From assembly GCF_025628935.1 (NCBI RefSeq), contig NZ_JAOTIS010000016.1, positions 1 through 51,931 of the forward strand: a DNA stretch of 51,931 nt. The letters run 5' to 3'. The number at the start of each line of letters is the position of its first letter. The first letter of the stretch is position 1. The translations under genes and the position numbers were made by a program. Shown here piece after piece: positions 49,051-51,931 of this stretch. A model generated the notes under the pieces. The model had not been told where the DNA came from. It saw nothing but the letters and a program-made list of their open reading frames with translations, and searched no databases. The DNA comes from Macrococcus capreoli. GTDB taxonomy: Bacteria > Bacillota > Bacilli > Staphylococcales > Staphylococcaceae.

Positions 49051-49079
49051 TATATAGGAGCGTTGATGCTTTTTCAAGT
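49051..49079 (-). promoter_or_regulatory. Promoter of the leuS leader
   Basis: On the minus strand TTGAAA (49074-49079), a 17-nt spacer and TATAGT (49051-49056), placed just upstream of T-box stem I. Confidence 0.7.
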
Positions 49080-49164
49080 TTTTTATTAAATTATTAAAAA
49101 CATCTTAAACAATTAATTCGAATTATGCAAATATTTTAAATTTTTAGTGTAATAATAAACGCTT

Positions 49165-50337
49165 CTAAACTGAAGGTGTCTTAATACGTTTATCATAAAT
49201 TGAAAGGAATATAAAGCCGATACAGACAAAACCAATCATCGTATAGAACATGAAATGCATATTATACATATCGACAATCATTCCACCAAGCACCGGCCCA
49301 ATCGCACGGCCTAACGTTGCAGTAGAATTAACAATCCCCTGATACACGCCTGTACGACCTTCTGGTGCTAATTCATTCGCTATCGTCGGGACAGCTGGCC
49401 AGACAAACATTTCACCAATTGTTAATATGACCATACCGACAACAAACATCGTAAAGTCCTGCGCAAAACTTGTCACAACGTATGAAATAATAAAGATGAT
49501 TAACCCTGTCGCAATTTGCAATTTAATCTTCTCACTCATAAGATGAATAACCGGTCGTATTAACGGTTGTCCGACAATAATAAGAACACCGTTAACCGCC
49601 CATAATAAACTGTATTGCTTTAGCGATATCCCTAAATCCTGCGTATAACTTGAAATCGTTGATTGCCATTGAACATAACCAACCCAGCAAACACAATACG
49701 TAATACAAATGAGTATTAATGCTGTAAATCGATGTTTATCTTTAATATTACCCACATCTTTCATTACGTTGCCGCCTGTTTGTACAACTTTAGATGAACG
49801 GTATCCAAACACCGCAATACAGAAAAATACGACATATAACATTAAATTCAACATAAAAATATAATCAAAACTTAATTCTGCTATAAATCCGCCTAATGCT
49901 GCGCCGAGTGCTACACCAATATTTTGAGATAAATAAATCGCGTTGAACGTCTTACGCCCTCCTTGTGGCCATGCAGTACCTGCCATCGCATATATAGATG
50001 GAAAGACAATCCCTGAACCAAAACCTAATATGACTAACCAAATGGCGTACCAAGGCCAGCCATGTAAGAAAATAATACCGACTAAACTTAACATTGAAAT
50101 GATGATCCCGATTAATATCGAACGATACCCACCATATTTATCAAACATTGTTCCACCTAATAAATTGCCTAGAACTGAAGCGAAAGAGTTTAACATTAAG
50201 ACAAAGCCTGCGAGACTTAAACTCTTTCCGAGTTCATTATGTAAATATATAGTGTTAAGTGGCCAGACTAAACTCGCCCCCGTCACATTAACCGCCATTC
50301 CGATAACTAATAGCCAAACAAGTTTTGGCATTTTCAT
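49165..50337 (-). CDS. Major facilitator superfamily transporter (drug/H+ antiporter-like)
   Basis: 390 residues with about 12 membrane helices, DHA1-type MFS. The loop between helices 2 and 3 reads GTMFDKYGGYRS, the MFS motif A form, and GPVLGGMIVD is motif C-like. A hydrophilic central loop near residue 190-205 divides two halves. The cargo is not readable. Single gene, no regulator gene next to it. Confidence 0.88.
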   Translation of the reverse strand: MKMPKLVWLLVIGMAVNVTGASLVWPLNTIYLHNELGKSLSLAGFVLMLNSFASVLGNLLGGTMFDKYGGYRSILIGIIISMLSLVGIIFLHGWPWYAIWLVILGFGSGIVFPSIYAMAGTAWPQGGRKTFNAIYLSQNIGVALGAALGGFIAELSFDYIFMLNLMLYVVFFCIAVFGYRSSKVVQTGGNVMKDVGNIKDKHRFTALILICITYCVCWVGYVQWQSTISSYTQDLGISLKQYSLLWAVNGVLIIVGQPLIRPVIHLMSEKIKLQIATGLIIFIISYVVTSFAQDFTMFVVGMVILTIGEMFVWPAVPTIANELAPEGRTGVYQGIVNSTATLGRAIGPVLGGMIVDMYNMHFMFYTMIGFVCIGFIFLSIYDKRIKTPSV

Positions 50338-50425
50338 GAATATAACTGCCTCCTCTAAGCATTATTTTTCCCCGAATACCTCTATTATATGTTAAAATCC
50401 TAATGTTAAGAAAGAGGGAGAAAAA

Positions 50426-51373
50426 ATGACACAATTTAAATATGCATTGGATTCAAAACTTTATCATACATGGAATTATCATTTAAGACAAAAGTTTGGC
50501 ACAAAAATCTTTAAAGTGGCTTTAGAAGGTGGATTCGATTGCCCGAATAGGGATGGTACTGTCGCTTTTGGTGGTTGTACATTCTGTTCTGCTGCTGGAA
50601 GTGGTGATTTCGCTGGTGACCGCGTTGATCCGATTCCAGTTCAATTCGAAAAAATTAAAAATAAAATGCATGAAAAATGGCATGACGGACAGTATATCGC
50701 TTATTTTCAAGCGTATACAAATACGCACGCACCTTTAGACGTATTAAAAGAAAAATATGAAGCAGCGCTTGCACAACCTGGCGTTGTTGGATTATCGATT
50801 GCTACGCGACCTGACTGTCTGCCTGATGACGTTGTTGAATACTTAGCCGAACTAAATGAAAGAACATATCTATGGGTTGAACTTGGACTGCAAACCGTTC
50901 ATGAGAAAACGTCCAACATCATTAACCGTGCACACGATATGCAGTGTTACTACGAAGGTGTCGCGAAATTACGTAAACACAACATCAATATTTGTACGCA
51001 TATTATTAACGGCCTGCCATTAGAAGACTACGACATGATGATGGAAACTGCACGTACCGTTGCGCAAATGGATGTGCAGGGTATTAAGATCCATTTACTT
51101 CACTTACTAAAAGGCACGCCGATGGTGAAACAATACGAAAAAGGTATGGTTGAATTTATGAGCAAGGAAGACTATGTGAAACTTGTCGCTGACCAGTTAG
51201 AAGTGTTACCGGAAGAAATGATTATCCATCGTATTACCGGTGACGGACCGATTGATTTAATGATCGGACCGATGTGGAGCGTAAATAAATGGGAAGTATT
51301 GAACGGGATTGATGCCGAACTTAAAAACCGTAACAGTTATCAAGGTAAATACTATAATAAGGAAGTTCAATAA
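50426..51373 (+). CDS. Radical SAM protein YtqA (MnmL type)
   Basis: 315-residue TIGR01212-type radical SAM protein. The 4Fe-4S cysteines are in FDCPNRDGTVAFGGCTFC (Cys-X12-Cys-X2-Cys spacing, unlike the usual CxxxCxxC), followed by FQAYTNTHAPLDVLK and WVELGLQT. The B. subtilis YtqA is tied to tRNA wobble uridine processing (MnmL) together with YtqB. Ribosome site AGAGGGAG. The next gene starts directly after its stop codon, so the two are coupled. Confidence 0.9.
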   Translation: MTQFKYALDSKLYHTWNYHLRQKFGTKIFKVALEGGFDCPNRDGTVAFGGCTFCSAAGSGDFAGDRVDPIPVQFEKIKNKMHEKWHDGQYIAYFQAYTNTHAPLDVLKEKYEAALAQPGVVGLSIATRPDCLPDDVVEYLAELNERTYLWVELGLQTVHEKTSNIINRAHDMQCYYEGVAKLRKHNINICTHIINGLPLEDYDMMMETARTVAQMDVQGIKIHLLHLLKGTPMVKQYEKGMVEFMSKEDYVKLVADQLEVLPEEMIIHRITGDGPIDLMIGPMWSVNKWEVLNGIDAELKNRNSYQGKYYNKEVQ

Positions 51374-51925
51374 ATGAAAGCGTTAGGTGTATTACCATTT
51401 GCCAGAGATTTGATTACGAAATATATCGACCAGGATGTTACAGTAATTGATGCGACATGTGGTAACGGCAATGATACTTTATATTTAGCTCAAACGTTAA
51501 ATCATACAGGACATATTCACGCCTTCGATATACAGCCACAAGCGATTAATAACACAAAAGAAAAAACGAAAGACTATCATAATATAAGTTATCATCAACT
51601 TGGACATGAACACGTATTACAAGTTGTAACGTCACCCGTTCGACTTGCGATATTTAATCTTGGCTATTTACCGAAAGGCGATAAATCGATTGTGACATTA
51701 CCAGAAACCACGATACAAGCGATTGAACATATTTTCTCAATATTAGAACCACACGGGATTATTATACTCGTTATTTACCCGGGACATGCTGAAGGACAAA
51801 TTGAGAAAGATGCCGTGCTCAATTATTTAGCTCAAATTGATCAGCAAACCGCACATATTTTTAAATACGAATTTATTAACCAAAAAAATAACCCACCATT
51901 TGTGGTCGGTATTGAAAAAAGATAA
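51374..51925 (+). CDS. mnmM: tRNA (mnm5s2U34) methyltransferase YtqB/MnmM
   Basis: 183-residue Rossmann methyltransferase that adds the final methyl group to nm5s2U34 of tRNA in Gram-positive bacteria lacking the MnmC methyltransferase. SAM loop VIDATCGNGNDTLYLA near residue 24, FDIQPQAI, and the family motif FNLGYLPKGDKSIVT. Starts immediately after the ytqA-type gene stop (TAA-ATG). Complete within the window, ending 6 bases before its end. Confidence 0.92.
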   Translation: MKALGVLPFARDLITKYIDQDVTVIDATCGNGNDTLYLAQTLNHTGHIHAFDIQPQAINNTKEKTKDYHNISYHQLGHEHVLQVVTSPVRLAIFNLGYLPKGDKSIVTLPETTIQAIEHIFSILEPHGIIILVIYPGHAEGQIEKDAVLNYLAQIDQQTAHIFKYEFINQKNNPPFVVGIEKR

Positions 51926-51931
51926 AATAAT

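Overview
The window is a low-GC Firmicutes chromosome segment whose gene content and order point to the family Staphylococcaceae. The dat-pepV pair, the ytpR-sftA-murC run, acsA/acu/ccpA, tyrS and leuS with T-box leaders, and the murJ (YtgP)-pseudouridine synthase pair all fit. A complete acuABC operon and hairpin-rich intergenic arrays make a Macrococcus/Macrococcoides-like genome more likely than Staphylococcus aureus. The genus is an inference from synteny and was not tested. No tRNA, rRNA, CRISPR, transposase or prophage gene was found; nearly all protein genes are housekeeping.

Layout. 1-10 kb: glycerophosphodiester phosphodiesterase, OsmC-like protein, glutamate/dicarboxylate symporter, GlcNAc PTS permease, small unknowns, an acyltransferase, an HtrA-type protease and a lemA-TPM pair. 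10-20 kb: tyrS with its T-box, a divergent class A penicillin-binding protein, formate-THF ligase, then the acetate module: acsA reads left, acuABC reads right, and a consensus-perfect CcpA site (cre) lies between them. CcpA itself follows at 20.3-21.3 kb, so regulator and a probable target lie close together. 21-30 kb: DAHP synthase/chorismate mutase, YtxH and DUF948 envelope proteins, murC, the DNA translocase SftA, YtpR and DUF1444. 30-36 kb: a thioredoxin-like protein coupled to a PfoR-type membrane protein, an amino-acid ABC transporter, an M42 peptidase and a small PepSY protein. 36-45 kb: a MalY/PatB-type PLP enzyme, trmB, a YtmP-like kinase, dat, pepV, a YtxH protein, a pseudouridine synthase, murJ and an HI0933 flavoprotein. 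46-52 kb: rhodanese, leuS with T-box, an MFS transporter and the YtqA/YtqB (MnmL/MnmM) tRNA-modification pair.

The most unusual content is between genes. A family of about 107-124 bp hairpin elements occurs at 20172-20291, 30157-30326 and 35863-36140. Three intact copies align without gaps. Their loops and termini are conserved, but the helix arms differ almost completely in sequence while staying complementary, so they covary. One copy sits inside another exactly at a 4-nt bulge; two full copies and a stub are in tandem with a 124-bp period, starting inside a stop codon. Two unrelated tandem hairpin arrays (51-bp period at 31797-32030, 61-bp period at 45749-46053) also carry structure-preserving changes. 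These are the best candidates here for an undescribed system; their function cannot be read from the sequence.
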